A stretch of DNA of 64,000 nt from Mactra quadrangularis (GCA_025267735.1 CM046297.1:23586011-23650010); one strand, 5' to 3'. Counted from the first letter of the stretch, positions 51,250-64,000 are shown. Program-made: numbers and translations. Notes: a model not told the origin generated them from the sequence alone.

Positions 51250-54200
51250 CCTTGTACACAAAATACATTAATTATAACGAGTTAAAGATAATATTCACGC
51301 ATAAGGAAAATAATGTATATCTGTGGCGACTTGGTCTGAATTTAAGTGTTTGTCACGATAACTACCTTTTAAATTGTCCTTGTAATAATATTAATATTTA
51401 TTTTGTCAGATAAGATAGCACTAGATATATTATTTGATATATGTTAACCCTTCCGAACCTAGTTTGTAGTTTAATTTTTTAACTTACTTTGATACTTGGT
51501 CTACTATTTGTGTAAGCATTATGGTTAATGGTAATGTCTGATTTTTCTCTGAATTATATGAGACTTATTTTGAACAAAATTAAATTAATAAATATAAGTT
51601 GTGATAACTTGTTTCACAATCGAGCTTTTATTTGATCAAGTGTTGGTGCTCAATATTTAAAACAATCAACGCTTTCACATAATATCTAAATGATAATGAA
51701 ATGGTTCTATTTTAACACCTTTTAAATCAAAACAGTCAAAATATTTGCCAAATGTACGTTTTCTAAAAAATGCTTTTCTTTCACCCAAAGAATACATGAT
51801 GATGGTCGATTCTATAGAACGAAAGGTAATGTAAGGAGTTTTATATTGACAACAGGTTTATATTCATTCTGAAAAATCATCAGAATATGATCATCGTTAA
51901 ACTATAAGCGTTTTACACTTACATACTTATCCGTTTAGAGTGCTGAACGTATTGATCGTTCATTACTATATAAAGAAAAAATGACGTGCAAATAGTTTTT
52001 GAAATATTAACTTATTGTCTTATCAATCATAAATTTAAGAAATATAATTAATCTTGGTATTGCATGTTTTAAGTGTTTGAATAAAAGCCTTTTTATTTGA
52101 GTTTGCATCAAAAGATCACAATGGTTCACCAAGTTCAACGAACGCTTTTGATATGATTGTCATATTAACACAACTAATAAAAAATGAAAAACTAATAAAC
52201 TAATGGTTTAAAAACTAATAATTTGTCTTTAAAGTGTTATGTAAAGAGTAATTATTACGTTTTGTGTTAGCTTTAACTAAAAATGCTGTTACTCATTCAC
52301 AGATTTCAACTATAATAGCAACGTTTTCAAAACCATCAAAATTGTATGGAAATATTTTTGGAAGCAGGATAGCAGTGTTTGATAATAACCATTTTAAGGC
52401 AAATTGACGTACAACTACAAATGATGGTGTTTCAAGTAGCAAAAACCTACACCGTATGTCACGGTATACGAGTTACTTTTAGTGAATTTTTGTAATGACT
52501 TTTATTGCATATCTCTTGCAATCTATAGGACAGTTTACCTAAAATATTAAGAATTATTGTTTTTACAAAATTACAGACACTGAATGGTATTTTGAAAATA
52601 TTTAAAAATCTTAACCCAATCTGTGATCTAGAACCTTTAAGTAAACAATTCAATATTTTCCTGAACAATAGATAACTAATCTACGGTCACATACATGTAT
52701 ATCATTAGATGGTAAAACGTTATTTTATATAAATCTGAATTAAGAGAAGAGGTTTGAAATCAAATTGCTTGAGAATGCAAAATCGGCATATAACATATCT
52801 AAGTAACGATACCAACTTGGAAGCAAGAATACATTTTCCAATTATTTTATTAATTGACACTTTTTATCTACTCTCTAGTATACGTATCTTCAAATTTCCC
52901 TGACAGAGTAATTGACTCCTGTCGACACAACTGAAATGTTTTAAAATTAAATGTAAAATATATTGGCATTTTTACTAGCAATTTACCAAGTAATATTGAT
53001 ACATGTATACCTAAATCTAGTTCATTTTGTTGCTGTCATTTTACCCATTACCATGCATTATATATATCATGAGCTTCAGTGTAGTACTACTAAAATGTAC
53101 ATTAACAATCGTATCAACTTCAGCTGATACAGTGCAATACTGCTCTAATTAATATCAATGCTGCCTTGTCAGTCGCTTTAAGTAAATACATGCTTTTGTA
53201 TTAACATCTTAGCCGGTATGTCTGTCGTTAAGGTTCCAATGAGCATTTGGATGTTCTTTTACATAACTAAAAAGGTATCCTCTACTGCTAACATTAAATA
53301 TTTAAGCAGATTATCCATTTTGCTTACAGCTTTTATGTTCGGTAAAAACACCACTTGCTTTATACTGCTCGTATAATACCATATGTCACCAATCGAAACG
53401 ACACAACGGTAGCTTTGGATCAGATTCTAATGACACCCCTTAGTCCAGTGATACTAGTGATATTATTTTCTAGATGAACTGAATTTGACTTTTAATGTTA
53501 AATCAACATTCATTTTTAAAGATCATTTTGTTAATGAATGGTTACTATTTTTATATTAAATATTGAAAGCCTGCATGTGTACATTTTTGTCTTATGTTTA
53601 TGTTTAACCTGTAAAAGTAAACATGTTACATGTAGTTTCTTTTGTGAATATAATTACTGTTGAACACGAATGTGTCCACAAGCTTTGAGTTCTCTCAATA
53701 GAAGAGTGTTGTGGATTCGAGGGAATTCTTTTTTGTTGGCCAAAAAATTGCGTAATCAAACATAAAAAGCGGTATAATCAGTTTGGAATACAGTTCACCA
53801 AATTGATTCAAGTAAAAATCATTACGTATTAACGTATTATCATTGATTCAACGTAATGGCATAATTATGGATCTTAACACAATATACCACAATATTAAGT
53901 TTGCCATAAAATGAAATATCAGCATTGTCTTCTTCGGAGAATATATTTGTATATCATAGAATTCCCATTCTCGCATAGTTATAACCATTGTACATTATCA
54001 CTCAAAACAAATTTATATTAGTGTTTCCTAAAATATTTTTCCATTATACTTTTTCTATTTGTTTGTATCCCAAAGGTATTATTTTACGGTAAGTCAATAC
54101 GAGTTAGTCTCGAAAGAAAATCAAAATCGTAATTACATAATCAAATTATACAATGGAAATGAACCTGCTCTACGTTAAAACTTTGGATACACGGTTCAGA

Positions 54201-54737
54201 ACGTTTTAGATTATAGACTTGAACGCACAATGTTCAAATATTACTTGATGAAATGTTCTCCCACTGCAGTTCAGTGTCTACGACTTAAATTAAAAATAAT
54301 GTTTATACGTCTAAAAATCTAATTTCATATATCAAAGTATCAAACATTCTTCAATCTTGACCTAAAATGTCCACATAGAAGATTGAATTAATCGGATAAG
54401 TAGCATCGTAAAATAAATATAAGTGTTTATATTCATAATTATCATGATGATAATAACAATCATTGTTAAAAGATTTTTTACACGTCTTTTCTCCTTTATC
54501 ATCATCATGAATATTATTATTTGAAATAGTATTTTTGTTATAATTATTCTTATGATAAATTTCAAATGACCAAAGGACTTGAAACGCTATATTTCCCAAA
54601 ATTATTATCTTATGTTCAATGATACCCATTATTATTACTGTTAAACAATGTGATGTATAGTATATGGCTGATTTTAATTGACTTGTATAATATCTACAGT
54701 ATCAGATTTTATCGTACTATTGTTTAACATTAAGATC

Positions 54738-54824
54738 GTACACAGCTTTATTCGGCGCGATATGACCTTTCTGTGTTGGTGCGCCGTAAAACCCAAACAA
54801 ACAAACAAACAGTACACAGCTTTA
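54738..54824 (+). mobile_element. 61-bp 5'-truncated SINE tail with 13-bp target duplication
   Basis: The 13 bases GTACACAGCTTTA stand at 54738-54750 and are repeated exactly at 54812-54824. Between them lie 61 bp (54751-54811): a GC-rich stretch, 'ggcgcgatatgacctttctg' then 'gtgcgccgtaaaaccc', followed by a (CAAA)n tail. A short 3' tail followed by a simple repeat, inside perfect 13-bp direct repeats, is the signature of target-primed reverse transcription. The element is so short that only the 3'-terminal domain was copied. The tail is of the kind I associate with molluscan SINEs, or the LINEs that mobilise them; the family name is not certain. Confidence 0.88.
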
Positions 54825-56038
54825 ACTACAATGATACACAATGAGACGATGAGTTAATACTTTCTAAAGAAAAATATCTCATATTGCAAGCATCTAGAAA
54901 AACCAGCAATATATGTTACTTAATAAGCTTTACTACGGGTAATGTAATGCTCCAAGAGCGTTTTAAATACGGCTTCAAGCTAATTTTTTTCTGTTATAAA
55001 TGTTTTTAAAAATATTGTGAAAAAATCACATACACATTTGACATGTATGGTTAAGAAGAAACAACGTGCATTAAAACAAAAATTCTTTACTATTTTCTAT
55101 TTGCATATGCAAGGGAAAAAGTAACTAAGTACTGTTAAACGTTTTGTCAAATTGCAAGTTATATTATCAATATAATTCATGCCAACTGATAAACATGTAA
55201 TAAATGAAAAGTATCTTGATTTGTAAGCTTTTTATCATACTTTCACAAAACTATTGTTAACAGTGAGTGGCGTTAGAGACCATAAACGTATATTTTTATT
55301 TTAATCACACTTTGCAGTATTAGTGAAATATGAAACAATTATCTGATCATGCCATTACAGGGATCACATCATTTTATTGTCTTAAAAGCAAACACGTGAT
55401 TGTCTGCATGATTGTGAATATTCGCAATCGATCAATTTTATCACTATCAATGTAATATTTTAATACAAAAACATTAAAGTATGTCTGTATCGGTATAGAC
55501 AATATTATAAACTTGAAAGGTTCGAATATTAACACTAATGGATAAATGGATGAACTTTACAGATCAGAGCATACAATTTATGACCCCACGTCCCACATCT
55601 GGAATATTCAGACTATGTTATTAAATAAAGTCCCAAACATAACTCAGCGTAAATTAGTTAACCAAGTGGGAAAATAGCTCTCAGTCTTATGAATGGTTAT
55701 GAATTATACAGACGATGCTTTTTGCCAAACATGCTGTTTTAAAAAGTTTATGGTATCTTTGATATTTCAAAAAAGTTGCCGAACTTGCTTAATTTCTATA
55801 GTTTGCTATACTTTTAATTTCTTAAAGACGTTGCTTTACACTCTTATAGACAGAAATGAACCGTTTAAAATATGACAAATGTAATTCAAAAATCAAAACA
55901 TAGTTGCAGTCTGATTTCTTTATAAAAAAAGCTTTAGAAAATTAAGACAAAGCAAATAACAATTTTTCAACAATAATCATGGCGGCTATAATTGTATTTA
56001 CCAAAGGCTTACAGAAATGTTCGTGGACAAATGTAATT
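54825..56038. other. AT-rich intergenic sequence before the second duplication copy
   Basis: No gene or repeat recognised. The sequence just before 56039 does not resemble the satellite or its diverged monomer, so the satellite is not part of the duplicated unit at this end. Confidence 0.55.
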
Positions 56039-59000
56039 TGTAATAGAAGTTTTTCATAAATCAATATTTATTACCAATATGATAAAAAGTCAGAAATGGC
56101 TTTTTTAATCAAAACCAATTAATTAATAACCAAAGTTAATGTGTTTCGATATTAACAATTTTGAAGAGAGCTGTATATTATCTTCGTTATTTGTCTTTAA
56201 GATTTATGTGATCGCTTGAGACAATCTAAACAAATCGTGAGATTGCATGATGATTTGACTTATTACATTACCAAGCAATTAGGTCTGTTTTCATAAAAAC
56301 ATTATCCTAGAATTTAAACCCCTGTGTCAATACAGTCTAGTTAGTGCTTGCTGAAAGTATTAGCTGACGTAACTATGACAGAAATTGTATATTTTTATCT
56401 AGAATATTGACATAAGTCTCATCTGTTTTACTCAATAAATGAAATAAATGAAAGCAAACGTTTTTAAGAAGTTCTTTTTTTGATGATACGAGTATAATAC
56501 TTAGCAAAAACTAAAAATATTTAATTTACTTCATATACTTCACATTCTTTTATTACAGACGATTAAACAATACGCCTTATGATTTATTCTTTAACCATGG
56601 GTATCATTGGTTCATGTACAATAATAAAAAACCCAAATATCTCCACCTAATATATATAAGATACGATAACATCATTATATTCATACTGGTAGTTTAGTTT
56701 AAATATATATATATCACGTCCACATGCAATGACATGGCTAATTCACAGTGAAAGCGTCTGTATATGTACTTTTAGATCACCAACATAGACTTTTTGTTTA
56801 TGAATAGCCTAAAGCTATTTGCCATCATATCTAAGCAATATTATCAGTTTCATATCATAAATAATACTTTCTAAAATAAAATTTTGAAAATCTAACAATT
56901 CTTAAGATTGTGATGATAAAACATTGTCATGTCAGCATGCTATTTCCTGAACAATATTATTTCTGAAGACAGACATAGTTAACATGGAATAAATCATTTA
57001 TAACATGACATATTATAAAACTGTTGTCTCTGGTACAGGCTATCGACAAGAGAGTTATGTAACTTTTATCAAATTTAAAAAGACGTCAATAGAAGCACAC
57101 GGAATCATTTCAGAAAAAATATTTTTGTTCCGTAATAGAAAATATATTTTTAAAGCATGTACTTATAGAAATAAAGGTTAAAACCGTTTGTTAGTACCCT
57201 GTGAGGATAATTCAAATTCATGTTGCAGCATGTTACTCTTAAATAATGATAAATACACTAAATAATGAGAAACTGGTTGAGAGAATAGATAAGCATGATA
57301 CAGATGTAAAATTGTTACATACGATGTTCAATTTTATGCTTAGACATACAAAACACGTAAAACGTTTCAAACAACTGATTCTTTTAGATGTGCATTTGAT
57401 ATATGAAATTAAACTAATAAATTATTTACCGAATGATACAAAAGCTTTTTTAACACACAGCAACATAAAAAGTAAATTCTAATGAAAACTTTCAATTACA
57501 TTAAATGCCAAAATAATAGTAATAAATGGGAACGGATAGTATATTGCCTCTGTGTTAAACTTAATTAATTTAGCATGACTTTTATGAGAGAAAAATTATT
57601 TATGTCATGTTCTAAGTGATCATACAAAAAATTAACATCTACCTATTGTGAAATGACTTGGAAAATATAATTCTTTCATTTGATTTACTACTTTCATTAA
57701 ATATACGCAATTTGATTACATTAATTTGCAACTAAAATATTTAAAAAAATGTGAGGTAGATGAAAAAGTAAGCGGTAAAACGAAAAACTCGTAAAAACTT
57801 ACAAGTTATTGATCGTTTAAATTTGATTACGGACTTAAACGCAAGTAAATCCCGTTCTTGTAGGACGTAGTCCAGGTACAATAATGTATTAACAAAATCT
57901 ATAGAGGACAAAATGTCACTACGATAGGAAGACTAAAAGCAAATTAAACAAAAAAAATCTCGTATTTCATCTGAAAGCTTAGAAATGATTAATTATGTAA
58001 TCAGAGCATCTTGTTTTGCCGATGGTATTATTAAACGTGAAAATTATCACCATCGATGTAAACATATTATTTTGTTTCAGATTATTTATCATCAAAAGCA
58101 ACACTTAAATTATCAGTTGTAGTCCTATATTAAATGTGATTTAGTAACATTTTTAATAATATTTTTGTCATATTTTTCCGTTTGTTTTGTTGACTATAAT
58201 GTTATAAGATTGTATAAAATTGTATCATTTTTCCTGCCCACTAAGGAAAACAATTAACCTAGTTACTATATGGGACAAAATTATCATGTAATATCGTTTC
58301 AGTACATACTAAATCATCAAGTGTTTTAACACAATAATACGATTACTCCTGTTGATTTTTCACATCTTCCTAACTAAGTAGTAAGAAAAATTTATGTATG
58401 CCATTGTTTCTTACAAGTTGTAGAATGAATTCTCTTTACAATTGTTATGTCAGATGCATTTGTCGAACATAAGATTTAGACAGTTTAATAGGTGAGCCGA
58501 TTAAAAAACTTTATAATAAAGAAATCCTTTCATTAATTGATGAGAATCAATTTTAGCTTGATTGTGAAACAAGGTCTTGCATAAAGATTGATCCCATGCG
58601 ATAACGCTTCTTGGTCCGACAGTAAAGAGCAGGTAGGATAAAGTAGGTTTGAATTAAATTTGAACCAAAGTATAGATGGCTGTTCAAATATTACCAGAAC
58701 AACGTAGTTACTACTCAGCCATGCTATGTTCATTTTATTATTTAAGGTTTATTTACATGTAAACATAAACTAACACAATCTATGTTCACGATGTTTGAGT
58801 TCACAGAATGCTTGCTTTAACTACAAATTGACATAATTGAATGTAATTGTAATATCAATTGTATCTAGGACCGTTTGTTTAACTTCGTCTAATTTAGACC
58901 AAAGCCAATTGCAAGTGTAAGTATTGTCGTAAATATCGCCGATACCATTTGATTCGTGTAAATCCAAACTATTTTACAGGACGCGAATATATGTTTAATA

Positions 59001-59945
59001 TCTTAACCGCCACTAAGCATTTTTTATTCAATATGTTAATGTCGTTCAATGTGACCACATTTCTCTCTCCTTAGCTAACATAGTAGATATGGCATATTCA
59101 TGTTGGCCACAAGATTAAGTGAATATTAATAAAAACAGAAATATCAATACAATTTGTTTTCTAGAGAATTTCTTTACCGAATAGTTATTGCTGAATGTCC
59201 AATCTCCTGACAAATAAATAACAATATGAATAAAACATCAGTAAAGATAAAACGACATACGGTTAAGTAGTTTACGACTCAGCAATTCTTCCTCCTTTTC
59301 GTGTTGATGGTCTATTACAGCATTGTACCAGACGGTTCCATTCTATGATATGTTTGTCATGCTATTATATTTGAACCTGAAAAAGAGTTTGATAACTCAT
59401 AAAAATATCATTTTTACATTCAGCTATTACGCAGTTTGAATTATGATATACCGTATATATACCAAAAAGCTTCCCCAAAATATAAACTCATGACTATGTT
59501 GTTGCATTTCTTAGAATGAAAGTTAAAATATACATGTTTGCCAAAGTAAGTTAATCAAACGACTGTTAAGTTTACACGACTTCAGTAAAATATCAGAATC
59601 ATGCCATATTCTAACTTTTTCTACACTGGTAATATTATTATTTTTCTCAAATAAATTTAATATGTTGTACCATTGTTTTCTTAAAAGAGAACCCTGGATT
59701 ATTGAATGAGAGTATTCATGTCTATCATTTCCAAGTTTTATAATTAAAAAACATGAACATAATAGAATTTAGTATAGCGCTTTTAAGGACCATTTTACCA
59801 AAATATATATGGTATATAATATATGGTATTTATGGCGCAAGAAACTTAACCCGATGATACACTTTAATACATAATATCGCTTGTTGAGCAGCACTATCAC
59901 CGATTGCATGATCAAATCGAAAGTGGACGGAATAGTATAAAAGTA

Positions 59946-60105
59946 TTTGTAGACCTACTGAGAGAAAGAGTGATTTATAACCCATGTTGACGTAAAACTG
60001 AAGATTACATAAAATTATCTTAATTGCCGACACAAGTTTTTTGTATCGATTGGATGATCAAATGGATAAAAGAAAAATCTATAATCTATGAATATTTACT
60101 ATCTA
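59946..60105. other. Copy-2-specific insertion (about 160 bp)
   Basis: Copy 1 reads 'aaaagtacattcag' near 28998-29011; copy 2 has about 160 bp inserted between 'aaaagta' and 'cattcag'. A TA is present on both sides, but I see no inverted repeats. It could be an insertion here or a deletion in copy 1. Confidence 0.55.
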
Positions 60106-60675
60106 CATTCAGTTGAAAATGTAAATTTCATCGTCTTATCAGTCATTTCTTAAACTGCTTCGCATAGAAAACAGTCTTAGAATTTAATCCATTCACACCC
60201 TAAATAATCACAATGTTTAAAAACGCATCACTCATTAAAACAAAATCTAATAAACGTTCCATGTGGATTCTCGATTTTCCCTACATGCAATTTGTATTAT
60301 CACTACAAAATCTGAACTTTGTAGCAAGGGCTCCAACCTTAAATGTTTAAATGAATTAATAGTTTTCATAAAATGTGTTAGTAAAAAAGTATGGAATAGA
60401 AAAAAATTTGATTTTTGTCGAACTTTAAATAGCCAGTTTTACTGCTTGGGAATCAGAACTTACTGAAGTGATTAACACAATTCAACTCCTACATTAATTT
60501 TGCATTGCATCGTTTAGGTAATATTCTTTGTCACATTTCAAATGTGGTCTCCACAATTACTACATACATGTATATACGCTAATAAACCATTCAAAATCAT
60601 TATTTATGTAATTCAAATATGACGAAGCTTAACTCTGGGTCTCAGACATTTTAATGCTCACGAAGATTTATTATG

Positions 60676-61003
60676 CATATGTATGTTATTATAGTCTTTC
60701 TAAAAATATCTAAAGTATGCACATCCATATATATTTTCTCAGAAATATTGCATAATACGCAGTTTCCGTGATTTCGCAAAGAACAATGTTTGTCCAATCC
60801 CTAGACACATAATAAATACAAAACAATGATAGAATACTTGCATTTTCTTCTAAAAGTATCCTAATGTTGATATACGGTTTAAAATTGCATGTACATTGTC
60901 TCATTATTTGTTGTAAATTTTGACGTAAAGCTAATCACGTCAGCACATAAAACATATTTATATAGTGCGGCTTTGAATTACTCTACAACGATGACGAATG
61001 TTC
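60676..61003. other. Copy-2-specific segment (about 328 bp)
   Basis: In copy 1 'gatttattatg' is followed within four bases by 'agacgagc' (29511-29532). In copy 2 about 328 bp lie between these points. No inverted termini or coding sequence are visible; the frame at 60710-60904 has no motif. The origin is undetermined. Confidence 0.6.
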
Positions 61004-61246
61004 AAGACGAGCAAAATTTTCTTGTAATATAATTCATTCTAATATATTATTACCCTAAGCAATTTTGTTTTAACCAATATCATTACAATGGTAATTTATA
61101 AGAATGCTAAACCGATAAAATTGTTTGCAAACCTTCACTTTAGGCCATTTTCCAACTTTTAATATTGTTTACCATTGTGCTATATAATATATCTAATTTA
61201 AACATCGAGTAAAATTTAAAAAGAGATATTGCATGAATTTTAAGTA

Positions 61247-61436
61247 TACAGTAAAACTTGGGTATAACATAATCGCTGGGCCAAAGAAAAAAGGTATGTT
61301 ATAACCGAGGTATGTTATATCTATATAGCATACTAAGTATGTTATATACAAAATATGAAAATTGGGCCAGGAAAAATGGTATGTTATAACCGAGTGTATG
61401 TTATAACCGAGTATGTTATAACCAAGTTCTACTGTA
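61247..61436. mobile_element. 186-bp MITE with TA target site, Tc1/mariner (pogo/Tigger-like)
   Basis: The element spans 61249-61434 with termini CAGTAAAACTTGG and, reverse-complemented from the right, CAGTAGAACTTGG. Both continue into 'TATAACATA' after one or two variable bases, giving imperfect TIRs of about 23 bp. TA flanks it at 61247-61248 and 61435-61436. The interior repeats 'gtatgttataaccgag' several times. Copy 1 of the duplication has the empty site 'aagtatacacttag' (29779-29792) with one TA, so this is a genuine insertion after the duplication. Termini of the type CAGTARAACYT..GTTATAAC are characteristic of pogo/Tigger-type elements as far as I know. It is non-autonomous and non-coding. 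Confidence 0.9.
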
Positions 61437-62007
61437 TATTTATTAGGGACATTATGGCATCTATTTAAAGGTCTTACATAAAACGCTTACCGAAACTGTT
61501 TAGACTGTATACTTAACACTTTGAAAATTATCATCTACTTATACATCATATATAGAACATTTCACTAACTATTATGTTTCCCGAACTATTGTGGGGTTGG
61601 GATTGGGGATTAAGTAAAAACTACTTGCGAAAAGACCGTTTATGATGAAGTGATAACATTTCCTATGAAATTTACAGCTTACATTATAGGTTGATAATTA
61701 AAAGTATCACATTTCCACTTAACAATGTTTACAATAGATAGAATTCAATTGAAAGGGAATTATCTAATAAATTAAATCTAACGTACTTAATATAGGTATG
61801 TTTGTACGAGCAGTTATTTGAATAAACAATTATATGATATATTAATTGTTTGATCATAACCTTTCTGATAGCAACCACTATCAATAAACAGTGTATATGT
61901 TTGACATAATCTGCTTTACGGGTGGTCAAATAACTTTTTTACCATTATTACTATTCTACTCCTTATGTAAAACAATCACTGCGATAAAATACAGTATGAC
62001 ACCAAAG

Positions 62008-62364
62008 TAAAGCTGCAGTCCCATAAACATAAAAATAGACGTGAGGGCACCGTACGGGCGCCGTGCGATCAAGCTCCGCAAGGACCCGTACGAACTCTTG
62101 CGTACCCGTGCGGACTGTTACGTTTTTACCAGGGTCCGTGAGATGAGCCCAGGATACACGTATCAGTTTCAGAGTCAAATGGTGAACAAAATCATGACCG
62201 AGTATGGATTCAACATGCATAATTTCCAGCTAAGACTCCGTATGGGCATGTTGTTTTGTGCCATGTGATTACCGTCACCTTGATACGCAAGGCTTCCATC
62301 GACCTACGGCTGTCTGCACGTACGGGTCCGTAATAAGCCACGATTTTATGGGACTGAGGCATAA
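62008..62364. mobile_element. 351-bp GC-rich MITE with TAA target duplication (PIF/Harbinger-like)
   Basis: The element spans 62011-62361. The left end AGCTGCAGTCCCATAAA and the reverse complement of the right end, TGCCTCAGTCCCATAAA, match at 14 of 17 bases. TAA stands at both flanks (62008-62010, 62362-62364) and once in the empty site of copy 1 (30370-30372, 'accaaagtaaggaatc'). The interior is strikingly GC-rich for this window and repeats 'cgtacggg'- and 'cgtgcg'-type words. The frames inside it (62041-62268 plus, 61963-62220 minus) have no transposase motif. A 3-bp TWA target duplication points to PIF/Harbinger; the short diverged TIR leaves this tentative. Confidence 0.85.
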
Positions 62365-63707
62365 GGAATCAACCCTTGACAAAAAGCTGTCATGCTTTGT
62401 AACTGCTCGAATGAAAGGTTATTTCAGTGTTTTAATTATAAAAACAAACATGCATTTACCAAATACGCAAAATGACAAATACGCCATGCAAAAAGGTCAA
62501 TTAAATTGTTTGGCTTATACATTAATACACACATATAGCTATTTTAACATTATTTGCAAAAATCTTTAAAACATTTAGATTCTTCCTTCCATGCTTAGAG
62601 GTAGACGAGAATCGTTTTAGTATCATAGTGAGAATTACTTCCAATACAAATATTCCTCTTGTACAATCTGAGGCATAACAAGTAAAAATATTAAAACCAA
62701 TCTAATTTTGAAAATAGTGTTGTTTAAAATAAATTCCATATTCAAAACGCTTATGTGTTAATAAAGATGTACTTTGATAACTTTATAATAAAAAGTGCAA
62801 CTTTAAAGCAGATTGTAAAACAAAGGCTATAATACGGCTATTTTTAAGAAATTTGACTTGGAACCAAAACAAATAAATAAACAACTAAAAAGAAGCCTGG
62901 TTGGAAATATCATGGTACTCGTGTAAACTATATGTTTTACTAATCATATCATTTAAACATTCTTAGAACTTGATAATATGATTAATTAGGCAAGTATAAT
63001 AGTGTGAAGTAATAATTATCATACATAGTATGATATAATAATGTGAAATAACGTGAATATTTCTATGTTTTTAAATAACTAAATCACTACATTGATTCTG
63101 AATAATTCATAACAAGTTGATAAATAAATGGCTAAACAGAAATCGGTGAATAAATGACTAGGTTAATGAGTATATTATATAGATAGATGAACCATCCATT
63201 AACAAGGCCTCTATTATCCATAACAATTGATTGTAATATAATGACATTTCTTTATATATCTAAACAATATATATGGATCATCGCTTGATGTATGAATTCC
63301 TGTGAACTCAGCTTCATTAATTTAGATCACATAAGCGCACGAAAACATTTACATATTACAATATATGACTTCCAAGAACTTCTAACACAATACACATTAT
63401 TGGTATATTTACTGACAAAAAGTGCAAAGAATCATATTGATTACTAATTAATATTGGTATGTCCTGCATATAAGCATTCGGGTGAAAGCATTTACTATAG
63501 TACGTATATTTCATTAAACCAAGTATTACAGCTTTTTTTCAAAAAGTACTGTTAAGTCTGACTTTCATCATTCATCATATAAGGGATATAAAAGCTGTTA
63601 GATATCGTCGATGCTAATCTTAAAATGTCAGACTTCTAGAGCCCAACAATACCATGGATTTACGTGTATTCAATGGCATTTACCAAAAGAACACGCCACT
63701 AAGGCAA

Positions 63708-63813
63708 TAGAAAATGCGTAGGAAGTGACATTATACGAAAATCAAACAAACATACAAACCTAGAAAATGCGTAGGAAGTGACATTATACGAAAAGCAAAC
63801 AAACATAGAAAAC
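63708..63813. repeat. 53-bp tandem duplication in copy 2
   Basis: 'tagaaaatgcgtaggaagtg' begins at 63708 and again at 63761 (period 53). Copy 1 has the unit once near 31694, so the tandem arose after the segmental duplication. Confidence 0.9.
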
Positions 63814-64000
63814 AATTACATGACATAAAGACTGAATAATGTATATATTTACAGTACAGTGTATAAGGCAATTAATTATTTTAAAAAATTGAATAAAATG
63901 CTTTAAGACAAACTAAGTATAAAAGTTTATGATTTTGTCTGAGAGTAGGACACATTTACGATTTAAATAAATATAAAGGCCTGCCCTCAAAAGAAGGCAC

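Larger units (their letters stand above)
45377..54737. other. Long AT-rich intergenic stretch without recognised gene
   Basis: About 9.4 kb of low-GC sequence. Frames of 60-92 codons (for example 48000-48257, 49272-49520, 54351-54629) are AT-driven and lack domains. Local structures are the palindrome at 49581-49655, the small tandem at 51204-51249 and ATT/ATC-rich low-complexity sequence around 54425-54545. Single short exons of host genes cannot be excluded by eye. Confidence 0.5.
56039..64000. repeat. Segmental duplication, copy 2 (at least 7.96 kb, runs off window)
   Basis: Direct-orientation homologue of 24915-31931, starting 31124 bp downstream. It is about 0.95 kb longer than copy 1 over the shared range. 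Copy-2-only segments include about 58648-58795, 59946-60105, 60676-61003, the MITEs at 61249-61434 and 62011-62361, and a 53-bp tandem at 63708-63813. Copy 1 has its own 377 bp at 26660-27036 where copy 2 has 139 unrelated bases. No gene is preserved in both copies. The homology continues to the last base shown. Confidence 0.93.

Noticed and set aside
62041..62268. 75-codon frame with unusual GC-rich composition, first taken as a possible exon or horizontally acquired gene.
   Set aside because: It lies wholly inside the MITE bounded by TIRs and TAA duplications and has no transposase or other motif.

Overview
This is a eukaryotic, non-coding window, probably from an invertebrate and most plausibly a bivalve mollusc. 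The organism is an inference. It rests on the AT-rich intergenic sequence, a SINE-type 3' tail ending in (CAAA)n, a tRNA-headed element, the 'gtgacctttgac' repeat family and a Tc1-like element with long inverted repeats. I see no convincing host gene, rRNA or intact tRNA. All open frames outside the satellite are short, AT-rich, and not preserved where a second copy can be compared.

Layout. (1) 1-24624: a tandem array of a 332-bp satellite, about 74 visible monomers, broken by a 100-N assembly gap at 11195-11294. Every monomer carries a perfect 7-bp hairpin holding an MluI site, an A/T-run dyad and a CENP-B-box-like motif. A 7-monomer (2324 bp) higher-order repeat is visible at about 4.1-9.4 kb. 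The first ~4.7 kb after the gap is a copy of 18936-~24000, 23 monomers away, but it alone carries 13 single-base indels. (2) 24625-24914: one strongly diverged monomer at the array edge. (3) 24915-31931: an AT-rich block that recurs in direct orientation at 56039-64000 (window end). (4) 31932-56038: AT-rich sequence between the two copies, holding several small mobile elements. These are a 34.8-35.3 kb repeat with a 139-bp internal tandem, a truncated Tc1-like element with TIRs (37040-37907), a 495-bp MITE with a 7-bp target duplication (44014-44508), a tRNA-derived element (about 45120-45369) and a 61-bp 5'-truncated SINE tail with a perfect 13-bp target duplication (54751-54811). (5) 56039-64000: the second copy of the block, carrying two MITE insertions whose empty sites are preserved in the first copy.

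What the parts say together: the window is the edge of a large, probably heterochromatic satellite domain next to a segmentally duplicated, gene-free region recently invaded by non-autonomous DNA transposons. The paired block gives pre- and post-insertion versions of the same locus, so element ends and target duplications can be fixed to the base. The most unusual items are the satellite's internal organisation (hairpin, conserved core, higher-order periods), the diverged edge monomer that coincides with the duplication breakpoint, and signs of assembly trouble around the gap.
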